49,227 nt of DNA from assembly GCF_900100765.1 (NCBI RefSeq), contig NZ_FNFO01000019.1:1-49227 (forward strand). Reading direction: 5' to 3'. Numbering within the stretch: position 1 is the stretch's first letter; each line of letters begins with the position of its first letter. Both the position numbers and the translations under genes were made by a program. This DNA comes from Catalinimonas alkaloidigena. GTDB lineage: Bacteria > Bacteroidota > Bacteroidia > Cytophagales > Flexibacteraceae. The notes beneath the pieces are model-generated. The model had not been told where the DNA came from. It saw nothing but the letters and a program-made list of their open reading frames with translations, and searched no databases. Below, piece after piece: positions 38,766 through 45,861 of this stretch.

Positions 38766-39035
38766 ATGTCGTTAGTCGCTGAAAAAGAAAAGAAAGCATT
38801 TGGTGATACCGCCGTGGGTGGCTTCATCAACGGTGGTGGCCTGGGTTCGCTGATCAACGTGGTCTCGGACGTAGTGAAGCCCAAAAGCAACACGGCCGAC
38901 ACCAATTACCAGTTCAATGCGCCGAAAGACGAGCCGAAGACGATCCTGGGTCTGCCTCAGTACGCCTTCTATGCCGGTCTGGTGATTGTGCTGCTGATGG
39001 TGTTTCTGGTGGTCCGCAAGATGATGAAAAAGTAG
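38766..39035 (+). CDS. Tail-anchored small protein
   Basis: The product has 89 residues with a Gly/Val-rich N-terminal half, then a linker and a C-terminal membrane helix (about 66-84) ending in Lys-Met-Met-Lys-Lys. It is part of the tail-anchored series. Confidence 0.7.
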   Translation: MSLVAEKEKKAFGDTAVGGFINGGGLGSLINVVSDVVKPKSNTADTNYQFNAPKDEPKTILGLPQYAFYAGLVIVLLMVFLVVRKMMKK

Positions 39036-39048
39036 CCCGGCGCTGCAC

Positions 39049-39225
39049 GTGAACCCAATTCAAAACCTAACCAGAAGAAGCGTCAAAACCACGATCACCC
39101 TGGCCGTTGAGTCAGTCCTCCTGGTGGCGCTTCTCTGGTTTCTACTTCAACTCTTCCGTGGGAAAAATTTTACAGTTGGACGGACATCCCTGCGAATTAC
39201 GCCTCCTGGTGACTTCGCCCTATAA
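39049..39225 (+). CDS. 58-residue membrane peptide (GTG start), overlapping the protease gene
   Basis: The GTG at 39049 opens a 58-codon frame with a membrane helix Ser-Val-Leu-Leu-Val-Ala-Leu-Leu-Trp-Phe-Leu-Leu near 22-36 and a basic tail. It fills the gap before the protease and overlaps that gene's 5' end in another frame. No ATG is available. Support is moderate. Confidence 0.45.
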   Translation: MNPIQNLTRRSVKTTITLAVESVLLVALLWFLLQLFRGKNFTVGRTSLRITPPGDFAL

Positions 39226-39922
39226 GGGCAAGGTGACCGTGATCGGCTTTGATCAGGATGATCTGCAAAGCATTTACTTCCGTCGCACGGTTCCGCTCGA
39301 TGAGCCGGTCGAAACGCTGATCTTCCCCCTGCCCCTCGCGCCGCAGCGCCTCGGCATTACGTTCGATGAGGCCACGACCCGGCCGACGATCGAGAAGGTA
39401 GAACAGTCCGACCTGATTCACGAGCAGGCCGGTTGGGACGAAGAACTGCAAGACCTGGTGGATTTTGCCCAATGGATCGTTCGCCGGTTGCACCGGCTCT
39501 CGGCCTCCCGGCCGGATCGCCTCTACACGTCCCGTCAGGGGCGACACCTGCTCAACCTCTTTGCCGACCGGATCATTGATCGGGAAGGCAAAGCCCTGGC
39601 GACGCCAGCGCGGGTATCGCGTTTGACGGGCGTGATCGAGGCTTCTCGCAAGATGATGGCACCCTACACGCTGCCGATGCGCCTGTTTGTTCTGCTCCAC
39701 GAGTACATGCACTACCGTCTGAAAACGACCGACGAAACGCAAGCCGATCTGGGCGCGCTGCGGGTGTTCATGGCCCTGGGGTATTCGGCTACGGAAGCGA
39801 TGTACGCGACGGTGAAAGTGCTGCCCGACGTGGAGCGCAACCGGGAGCGGGTCGATGCCATCATGACCTACCTGTATGAATACGACGAAAAATACCGCAA
39901 ACCTTTTTACGAACATCTCTGA
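39158..39922 (+). CDS. Zinc metalloprotease (HExxH) of the virion module
   Basis: GTG at 39158 is the preferred start (254 residues) because upstream codons from TTG 39107 overlap the membrane peptide. The start is uncertain. The N-terminal 80 residues are beta-rich. The protease signature His-Glu-Tyr-Met-His lies at 39698-39712 (residues 181-185) in a hydrophobic helix and is followed by Asp-Glu-Thr-Gln-Ala-Asp-Leu-Gly, which can supply the third zinc ligand. Phages with such proteases use them for particle maturation or entry. No other prohead protease is seen. Stop and next start overlap (TGATG). Confidence 0.75.
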   Translation: MGKILQLDGHPCELRLLVTSPYKGKVTVIGFDQDDLQSIYFRRTVPLDEPVETLIFPLPLAPQRLGITFDEATTRPTIEKVEQSDLIHEQAGWDEELQDLVDFAQWIVRRLHRLSASRPDRLYTSRQGRHLLNLFADRIIDREGKALATPARVSRLTGVIEASRKMMAPYTLPMRLFVLLHEYMHYRLKTTDETQADLGALRVFMALGYSATEAMYATVKVLPDVERNRERVDAIMTYLYEYDEKYRKPFYEHL

Positions 39923-41463
39923 TGCCAACCCAACTGCATAAAGTGCTGGCCCTGTCGCTGGTCAACGCCTGCACCGAACCTCTGCCCCTGAAACTGTTCG
40001 AGGGCAAACCCCTGACCACAACGATTGAAAAGCGCCAGGTGATCGCTACGCCGGTCGAGACGTTCGACCTGGTGGTCGATCCGCTCACGCACCGGGGCTA
40101 CGCCTCCTGCATTGCCGACAACTCGCTCCAGGTGATCGACACTCAGAACCAGACCTTGCTGGCTTCTGTGGCGCTGCCGGTCTTCCCGATGCTGGTCCGT
40201 CTGACGACCAACAACCGGGCGCTGGTGATGCACAACACCGATAACATTTCGGTGGTGAACACGCTCACCAACACGGTGCTCAACTTCGCCATCGGCAACT
40301 CGAACCGCAACGTCGACCTGCTGCCGGTCGATGGGCGCCTGTTCCTTCGTCAGGACGACGGGGTGGGCAACACCCGCTACGTGCGCGCTTACAACGACAT
40401 GGGGGGCAACACCTTCACGGGAGCGGTCACCATCGACCTGGGTGCAGGCGTGCAGGGCAACCAGCTCATGCAGACCAACGGCAAAGTGTTTGCCAACGCC
40501 GGGGCGTTTCTGAAGATCATCAACGCCTACACGAACGCGCTGGCGACGCTGCCGGTGACCTACAACATCGACTACATGACGGCGGTCGGTGGTTCCGGCA
40601 AAGTCTACCTGCTGCACAAGAATGACAACAAGGTGACTCGCGTTTTGACGGCCACCAATGCCATTGACCAGGTGTGGAGCCTGCCGCCGATTCAGCCTCG
40701 CTTTGCCGTCGTCGACGGGGATTACCTCTGGATTGCCGGGTCGACCGCAACCAACGGCCTGGTGCGCCTCAATACCGTGACCGGCGAGGTTACGCAACTG
40801 GAGGTGAGTCAGTACGTGCTGGACCTGGTGACTTCACCGGAATACGTGCTGGCCGTGACCGGCTCCAGTCTGTCGGGTGCTTCCACCAACAACTACCTGC
40901 GCGCCTGGCTGAAACGGGATCTGCGTCAGAAAGACGACGAATACCTGGGGGTGCATCTGGACAACGCCAAGCAACAGCAGGGCTTCATCGAGACGCAATT
41001 GGCCTACGCCGACGAGCACTTTTTCCTGCACAACCTTCAGGGGGTGCTGCCGATTCGCGTTCGGGATGGGTACATGGCCGTCAAGCAGGGAGGCCTGACG
41101 CCGGAACAACTCAACGACGTGCTGGAGAAGGAGCCGATCGCCATCAAGGGGCTGCGGATCTCGACCAACAAGGTGGAGCAGTTCAGCAATCCGCTCTACA
41201 TCAACCGTCAGGACATTTCCGGAGCCACGGAGCGCTACGTGGTCAATGTCTCGCAGTACGTCAACATTTTCGCCAAGAACCTGATCATCGAAGTGCCCCT
41301 GGAAGAAGCGGGCTTTAAATCCTTCGATTGGGAGCTGGTGCCCGAATCCAACACGCTGGTGCAGATCATGTACGACACGCAGGTTCGTCCCGGCGACTTC
41401 ATTCGCCAGGTGATCGAGTCGCCGATCAAAATCACCCGCAGTAACCCCATTCGCCGCAAATAA
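39922..41463 (+). CDS. Beta-propeller protein with capsid-like flanking domains
   Basis: This 513-residue protein has YVTN-like repeats at about residues 50-320: Val-Val-Asp-Pro-Leu-Thr-His-Arg-Gly-Tyr, Val-Ile-Asp-Thr, Val-Val-Asn-Thr, and so on, the sign of a beta-propeller. The first 40 residues (Ala-Leu-Ser-Leu-Val-Asn-Ala then Leu-Lys-Leu-Phe-Glu-Gly) and the last 105 (Ile-Lys-Gly-Leu-Arg-Ile to Leu-Val-Gln-Ile-Met-Tyr) resemble the order of segments in the candidate capsid protein. A propeller inserted in a capsid-like beta domain would make a spike or turret. No membrane helix is seen. A host-binding spike is the alternative. Confidence 0.65.
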   Translation: MPTQLHKVLALSLVNACTEPLPLKLFEGKPLTTTIEKRQVIATPVETFDLVVDPLTHRGYASCIADNSLQVIDTQNQTLLASVALPVFPMLVRLTTNNRALVMHNTDNISVVNTLTNTVLNFAIGNSNRNVDLLPVDGRLFLRQDDGVGNTRYVRAYNDMGGNTFTGAVTIDLGAGVQGNQLMQTNGKVFANAGAFLKIINAYTNALATLPVTYNIDYMTAVGGSGKVYLLHKNDNKVTRVLTATNAIDQVWSLPPIQPRFAVVDGDYLWIAGSTATNGLVRLNTVTGEVTQLEVSQYVLDLVTSPEYVLAVTGSSLSGASTNNYLRAWLKRDLRQKDDEYLGVHLDNAKQQQGFIETQLAYADEHFFLHNLQGVLPIRVRDGYMAVKQGGLTPEQLNDVLEKEPIAIKGLRISTNKVEQFSNPLYINRQDISGATERYVVNVSQYVNIFAKNLIIEVPLEEAGFKSFDWELVPESNTLVQIMYDTQVRPGDFIRQVIESPIKITRSNPIRRK

Positions 41464-41466
41464 GCT

Positions 41467-42024
41467 ATGTCCAAGCCAAGTTTTCTCAAAGCGTTTGCGC
41501 GCACGGTCGCCTGGGAGGGAGGTTTCCAGAATGATCCGGACGATAGGGGGAATTACTGCGGAGGTAAGCTGATCGGCACCTCGCACGGGATTTCGGCTGC
41601 GGCCTGGAAAGGCGAACTCGGACGCTGCCCCACGGAAGGGGAAATGCGCGCCCTGGGCAAGTCGGACGCAGAGCGGTTCTTCCTTAAAAACTACTGGAAC
41701 GTGCTGAAAGGCGACCAGCTTCCAAGTCAGGAACTGGCCGACATACTGGTGGATTGGGGCTGGATCTCCGGCCCCGGCACGGCGGTGAAGGGGCTGCAAA
41801 AGGCCCTCAACGCAATGGGGGAAAAACTCGTCGTCGACGGCGGCATTGGCCCCAAAACCCTGACGGCGCTGTACCGGCATGATCCGGCCGACGTGACCGC
41901 TCAGGTGTTCTACCTGCGGCGCGCCGACATTGACCGCATTGTGACGGAAGATCCGACCCAGCAGAAATTCTACAAGGGATGGATGAACCGGCTGGAGAGT
42001 TTTTTTCCGAAGGGGTCAGCATAG
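41467..42024 (+). CDS. GH108-type muramidase with peptidoglycan-binding end
   Basis: This 185-residue protein has Ala-Trp-Glu-Gly-Gly-Phe-Gln-Asn-Asp near residues 15-23, with Glu17 as the expected catalytic acid of GH108 lysozymes. Gly-Ile-Ser follows near 41-43. Val-Asp-Gly-Gly-Ile-Gly-Pro-Lys-Thr-Leu near 121-130 is the PG_binding_3 core. The length fits the family. It cuts peptidoglycan during entry or lysis. Its place among virion genes suggests a particle-borne enzyme. Confidence 0.9.
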   Translation: MSKPSFLKAFARTVAWEGGFQNDPDDRGNYCGGKLIGTSHGISAAAWKGELGRCPTEGEMRALGKSDAERFFLKNYWNVLKGDQLPSQELADILVDWGWISGPGTAVKGLQKALNAMGEKLVVDGGIGPKTLTALYRHDPADVTAQVFYLRRADIDRIVTEDPTQQKFYKGWMNRLESFFPKGSA

Positions 42025-42113
42025 TCCAAGCGCATAAGAAACTGAGCGCACTCGCCCTGGTTGCTGGCCTGCTCACCCTGGGGGCACTGATTTATCTACT
42101 CAAAAAGAAGTGA
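41979..42113 (+). CDS. 44-residue membrane peptide overlapping the muramidase gene
   Basis: The ATG at 41979 encodes 44 residues with a membrane helix near 23-40 and a Lys-Lys-Lys end. It overlaps the muramidase 3' end by 46 bases in another frame. Its position next to the lytic enzyme recalls holins, and its layout matches the tail-anchored virion series. Support is moderate. Confidence 0.5.
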   Translation: MDEPAGEFFSEGVSIVQAHKKLSALALVAGLLTLGALIYLLKKK

Positions 42114-42118
42114 TACAC

Positions 42119-42544
42119 ATGAAAAACCTGATCAATCCGACTCAATCGGTTCCTTCTACCGCCTCCACGGCGGCGGCATGGATTGAGTGGCATAAAGCGC
42201 TTCGCGCCCGGTATGGCAAGCCGACTGCCAACCAACTTTTCCTGGAGGCCTGGCAAAAGCGCCAGAAAGCCGGTTTTCTGGGCCTTAACGACGCGAACAC
42301 CGTCGAGTTAAGGGATTACCTCAAAAAAGAGGGCATCACGCTGGAGAACGGCGCATTGGACTTCACCGAGGACCTGATGGATACGGTGGAGGGCTGGCTC
42401 TCGTTCGGCTCCAACCTGGGCAAGTTCCTCACCCTGGCCGTGGTGGTGGTGCTTTTGCTTCTGCTGGTGCCGCTGGCCTTGCAGATCGGCCGCAACCCGA
42501 AACTGATTCTTGACGCTGCCAAAACCTTTCGCCCTGGACTATGA
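42119..42544 (+). CDS. Membrane protein with helical N-terminal domain
   Basis: The ATG at 42119 gives 141 residues. The GTG at 42110 is less likely. The N-terminal 95 residues are soluble and helical. A strong hydrophobic segment (about 102-124, Val/Leu-rich) and a short basic tail follow. It overlaps the next gene by 4 bases. Confidence 0.7.
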   Translation: MKNLINPTQSVPSTASTAAAWIEWHKALRARYGKPTANQLFLEAWQKRQKAGFLGLNDANTVELRDYLKKEGITLENGALDFTEDLMDTVEGWLSFGSNLGKFLTLAVVVVLLLLLVPLALQIGRNPKLILDAAKTFRPGL

Positions 42545-42990
42545 AACTGAAACTGCCTCAAATTCCCAAAAAAATGGTGCTGCCGGTGACCGTGGTGGTC
42601 CTGGTGGTGGTGCTGGTGCTGGTGTACCTCTCGATCCGGACCCGGCAACGCAAGAAAAAAGAAGTGGACCTGATCCGCACGATCATCTCGACCGGCGTCG
42701 GACAGGACGGCAAAGACCTGGGGTCGGTGCTGGTGGGCGTGAAGCCCGCTGCCAACTTCGACCCGCGCCCTGCGGCCGAACAGATCTACGGCGCGAAGGG
42801 CTTCTTCAACGATGACGAAGAAGCCGTGTACGAAGCCCTGGGAGGCCTCTACCGCGAACAGATCGCAGCGGTCAACACCTACTTCGTGCAACGCTACGGC
42901 CTGACGCTCGATGCGTTCCTGAAGTCGTTCCTGTCCGGCACCGAATACCAGCGTGTGCAAAGCATCCTTGATCATTCTTACTCTGCATAA
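42541..42990 (+). CDS. N-terminally anchored virion-module protein
   Basis: This 149-residue protein has a Val/Leu membrane helix at about residues 12-31 after Lys-Lys, followed by a basic stretch (Arg-Gln-Arg-Lys-Lys-Lys) and a helical soluble domain to the end. In contrast to the tail-anchored series the anchor is at the N-terminus. Confidence 0.7.
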   Translation: MKLKLPQIPKKMVLPVTVVVLVVVLVLVYLSIRTRQRKKKEVDLIRTIISTGVGQDGKDLGSVLVGVKPAANFDPRPAAEQIYGAKGFFNDDEEAVYEALGGLYREQIAAVNTYFVQRYGLTLDAFLKSFLSGTEYQRVQSILDHSYSA

Positions 42991-43002
42991 TTCTTAACTA
43001 CC

Positions 43003-43359
43003 GTGAAAAAAACCGACCTCTTTCTTCTTTTCGTGCTGCTGGCTGGCCTGGCGTATGTGCTCTACCTACGCAAGAAAAAAGCCGATCCTTCTGCCTCTGA
43101 TGATCTCATTGCCAAGGAAGCGCCGATCGAGATTGTGCAGGAATCCGGAGACGAATTTGCGTTGCGCCCCGGCTCGACGGGTGATAACGTCAAGCGGCTC
43201 CAGATCTACCTGATGCGCAATTTCGGCATGATCGACGGCTTCCAGGTGAACGGTGTCTACGACACGGCCACCACGGAAATGGTCAGTCGCTACCTCTACC
43301 GGCAACGGATCAGCCGGGGCTACTTCGAGAAGACGGGGATGGACCTCATCAAACTCTAA
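43003..43359 (+). CDS. Anchored peptidoglycan-binding protein
   Basis: This 118-residue protein starts at GTG 43003. An N-terminal membrane helix (about 5-22) is followed by a linker and, at about 53-105, the PG_binding_1 pattern Gly-Ser-Thr-Gly-Asp-Asn-Val-Lys-Arg-Leu-Gln and Gly-Val-Tyr-Asp-Thr-Ala-Thr. It probably links the particle membrane to peptidoglycan during entry or holds the lytic enzyme in place. Confidence 0.75.
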   Translation: MKKTDLFLLFVLLAGLAYVLYLRKKKADPSASDDLIAKEAPIEIVQESGDEFALRPGSTGDNVKRLQIYLMRNFGMIDGFQVNGVYDTATTEMVSRYLYRQRISRGYFEKTGMDLIKL

Positions 43360-43733
43360 TGCTCATGTCAAAAAGTCTCAAGCAATACCAACAGGACGAG
43401 CAGCGCCAGCGCGACGCCATCAAAAAGCTCCGTGCTGCCATTCAGTCACACAAAACCACGGCGGGCTACCGCGCCAAAAAAGAAGCGGCCCTGGAGAAGA
43501 TGATCACCCTGAAGGATCAGCTACTCCAGGCCCTCGACGGGCAAAAGCGCCTGGCCGGGCACATCAAAACGCTGAAGGCCTTCATCGCTGAGGCCCATGC
43601 GCTGCCCGCCGATGCCGCCGATCGCAAGCGCAAGGCGCTGCGGCCCGGCAAGCGGATTTCGAAAAAGACGGGCAAGCCCTATTGGGAATCACGTCAGAAC
43701 CGCTCCGACTACGACCCGAAAAAGAAAATCTAA
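43359..43733 (+). CDS. Basic coiled-coil protein
   Basis: The product has 124 residues; an ATG two codons later is also possible. It is Lys/Gln/Arg-rich and helical. The C-terminus has Lys-Arg-Ile-Ser-Lys-Lys-Thr-Gly-Lys-Pro-Tyr-Trp-Glu-x-Arg-x-Asn-Arg-Ser-Asp, a pattern I associate with small phage proteins of Bacteroidota. It may contact packaged DNA. The start overlaps the preceding stop by one base. Confidence 0.7.
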   Translation: MLMSKSLKQYQQDEQRQRDAIKKLRAAIQSHKTTAGYRAKKEAALEKMITLKDQLLQALDGQKRLAGHIKTLKAFIAEAHALPADAADRKRKALRPGKRISKKTGKPYWESRQNRSDYDPKKKI

Positions 43734-43757
43734 CCCCTTTCAAACGCTCAGAATAAC

Positions 43758-43958
43758 ATGGCTCAGACGGACCCCAATCCGAACTTCCTCAACCGCCTGC
43801 TCAACAAAGCAGATCAGGTCATTGGTGACGAGGGCTTCAAAACCGACGTACGGGTAGAACTCGGCAACGACCTCTACTACAAGCTGTTTGCGACCATCGT
43901 CGCGGCCGGTATCGCCCTGGCCGTGATCGTAATGACGGTGCAGACCCTGAAAAAATAA
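43758..43958 (+). CDS. Tail-anchored small protein
   Basis: The product has 66 residues. A soluble helical part precedes a C-terminal Ala/Val/Ile-rich membrane helix (about 43-62) that ends in Lys-Lys. It is the last of the membrane series before the spike and fibre genes. Confidence 0.7.
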   Translation: MAQTDPNPNFLNRLLNKADQVIGDEGFKTDVRVELGNDLYYKLFATIVAAGIALAVIVMTVQTLKK

Positions 43959-44021
43959 CCGGAAGTCTCCGATACGGCCCACGGCCGCACCGGGCGCTAA
44001 CCGTCAGTCGAACTCAATCTA

Positions 44022-44058
44022 CCGCCTCTGCTTTACGTCTCCCGCAAAGCAGAGGCGG
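44022..44058 (+). repeat. Perfect 13-bp hairpin without T-run
   Basis: Arms at 44022-44034 and 44046-44058 with an 11-base loop. It separates the membrane-protein genes from the spike genes and may regulate read-through or act in mRNA processing. The rest of 43959-44075 is empty. Confidence 0.75.
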
Positions 44059-44075
44059 CCCAACCGATCAAGACA

Positions 44076-44336
44076 ATGAACACGAACTCGCCTCTATTCT
44101 CGCCCCAGGAGTGGGGCCCTATTCAACTTGACGACCAACAGACCTACACCTTTCCGGACGGTTTTGCGGGCTTTAGCCTGGCGGCGGGACAAGCCTACAC
44201 CATCATCAAGGACGGTGTAGAGTTCACCCAACCAGGCGTGTTTACGCTGCCCATGCTCCCCAACCGGCCGGGGGGGTGGAAGGGCTGTGCTGTACGGGCA
44301 GAAGGTGGTCCGATCACCATCATTCGCTTCTACTAA
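44076..44336 (+). CDS. Small beta-rich protein of the spike cassette
   Basis: The product has 86 residues, strand-rich with many Gly and Pro and without a membrane helix. No family is recognised. It heads the fibre and spike cassette. Confidence 0.65.
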   Translation: MNTNSPLFSPQEWGPIQLDDQQTYTFPDGFAGFSLAAGQAYTIIKDGVEFTQPGVFTLPMLPNRPGGWKGCAVRAEGGPITIIRFY

Positions 44337-44348
44337 CCTCCGGCTCTC

Positions 44349-44972
44349 ATGTTTGGCGGCGCACAGGGATTTGGGACTTCCTCCAGCAACATAGGCACTC
44401 AAGGAGCAAAAACTGCGGGCAACCTGGTCATGGAAAGCATGAACCAGATGATGCAACAGGTGGCCGCTGCGGTGGAAGAGATGACCCACGGCTACGTCGA
44501 GGAGTTGAAAGCGGGAGTCGCGGCCGAGGGGGATTCCCTTGCCAAGCTGCTGGCCCGCATTTGTGCGTTGGAAACGTCCCTGGACAACGTGCATACCCTG
44601 CTGGCGACCGACGACGAATTGCTGGACGAATGGCAGGAGGTGGTCAATGCCATCAAGGCCAACAAAAGCCTACTCACGTTGCTGACCAACCGGCCTGCCC
44701 CCCAGATCGTCGTCACCCGCTTTCACCAGCACACCCGCAGCGGGCTGCTGCAACTCGTCGACGAGCTGGTACCGCTTCCGTCTGCGGCCGTGGGCAGTGA
44801 CGCCGATCCCACCAAAGGGGTACAGGTCTACGTCGGCTCCAGCTTCAAGACGCCGAACCTCTACACGGTCTCTCCGGACGGTACGACGGTGACGCTGAAG
44901 AAGGCGATGGGCCTGACTGTGCTCAACACCACGGTCTATTTCATTTATCAGGAAAAGCGCCCTGCCTTGTAG
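44349..44972 (+). CDS. Fibre/stalk protein with helical repeat module
   Basis: This 207-residue protein has a Gly/Ser/Gln-rich N-terminus. Residues of about 55-110 carry a stalk module (Leu-Lys-Ala-Gly-Val-Ala-Ala-Glu-Gly-Asp-Ser-Leu to Glu-Trp-Gln-Glu-Val-Val-Asn-Ala-Ile-Lys-Ala-Asn) that recurs in the 45862 protein and is common in phage fibres. A beta domain (about 120-207) ends the chain. A trimeric fibre or spike base is likely. Confidence 0.7.
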   Translation: MFGGAQGFGTSSSNIGTQGAKTAGNLVMESMNQMMQQVAAAVEEMTHGYVEELKAGVAAEGDSLAKLLARICALETSLDNVHTLLATDDELLDEWQEVVNAIKANKSLLTLLTNRPAPQIVVTRFHQHTRSGLLQLVDELVPLPSAAVGSDADPTKGVQVYVGSSFKTPNLYTVSPDGTTVTLKKAMGLTVLNTTVYFIYQEKRPAL

Positions 44973-45001
44973 GGTGCGCAACAATTTAAACCAAGACAAG
45001 C

Positions 45002-45835
45002 ATGTTCGGAATACTCGGTTTTGCAGGTCAGGGAGGTCCTGGCAGTGGGGGCGGTAGCGTTACGACGCACTCACAACTCAAAGGCATTTTGGGAATTGGC
45101 GATCGGCACCTGAATCAGGAACTGCTCGATAAGCTGGTCGCTGACTACTACGATGCGCCGCAGCTCACGTCCCTGTCGAATCCCTTCGGTGGCACCAAGG
45201 AAGTAGGCCAGCGGATCAGCGGCAATTTTGTCCTCAACTTCGGGGTCTCTTACCGGGATAACGTGCTCGATGCCGCCAATTCCGGTACGTTCTCCACCAA
45301 CCAGGGCGGTTGGTTTACGGCCGGTCCCGGTGCCTTCAACCTGAAGACGGCGGCACTGAGCCGCACGTTTACGACCGATGGCCAGGTCGGCTTCGATGCG
45401 GTGGCCACCATGACCATTTCGCTGGTCGGCAAGAACACCAACAACCAGAACACCAACACGCGCACCATTTCTGTGCCCTGGTACGCTCGCCCCTACTACG
45501 GGGTGTCTAACCTGGAATTTCTTGCGACGCCAGCCGACCTGACCAACCTGGGCAACTCGCGCCTCGATGCCGACCGGAAGGGCGATTTCAACTTCGTCGG
45601 GGGGGGGTACAGTTACGTGGCGCTGCCGGTGCTGTTCTCCTTCACCGGGATGCAGCTTAAACAGCTTCAGAACGGCGCAGAAGGCTTCGACTACGCGATG
45701 AACTGGCAGGAAACCTACAACGGCGGCGCTCCGGCGCAGATCGTGGTAACCAACGCCTTCGGACTGGAGGTGACTTACCGCATTCTACGATCGGAGTACG
45801 TGCTCGGGGGAGCCACGGCGCTACGCATCAAATAA
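45002..45835 (+). CDS. Structural/spike protein
   Basis: This 277-residue protein has a Gly-rich N-terminus and then a beta-rich body with many Asn, Thr and Gly. It resembles small receptor-binding or tail-fibre domains of Bacteroidota phages in composition. No enzyme motif or membrane helix is present. It could be a spike or penton-like component. Confidence 0.6.
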   Translation: MFGILGFAGQGGPGSGGGSVTTHSQLKGILGIGDRHLNQELLDKLVADYYDAPQLTSLSNPFGGTKEVGQRISGNFVLNFGVSYRDNVLDAANSGTFSTNQGGWFTAGPGAFNLKTAALSRTFTTDGQVGFDAVATMTISLVGKNTNNQNTNTRTISVPWYARPYYGVSNLEFLATPADLTNLGNSRLDADRKGDFNFVGGGYSYVALPVLFSFTGMQLKQLQNGAEGFDYAMNWQETYNGGAPAQIVVTNAFGLEVTYRILRSEYVLGGATALRIK

Positions 45836-45861
45836 TCTCTCACGCTTCAACGACTTGACTT

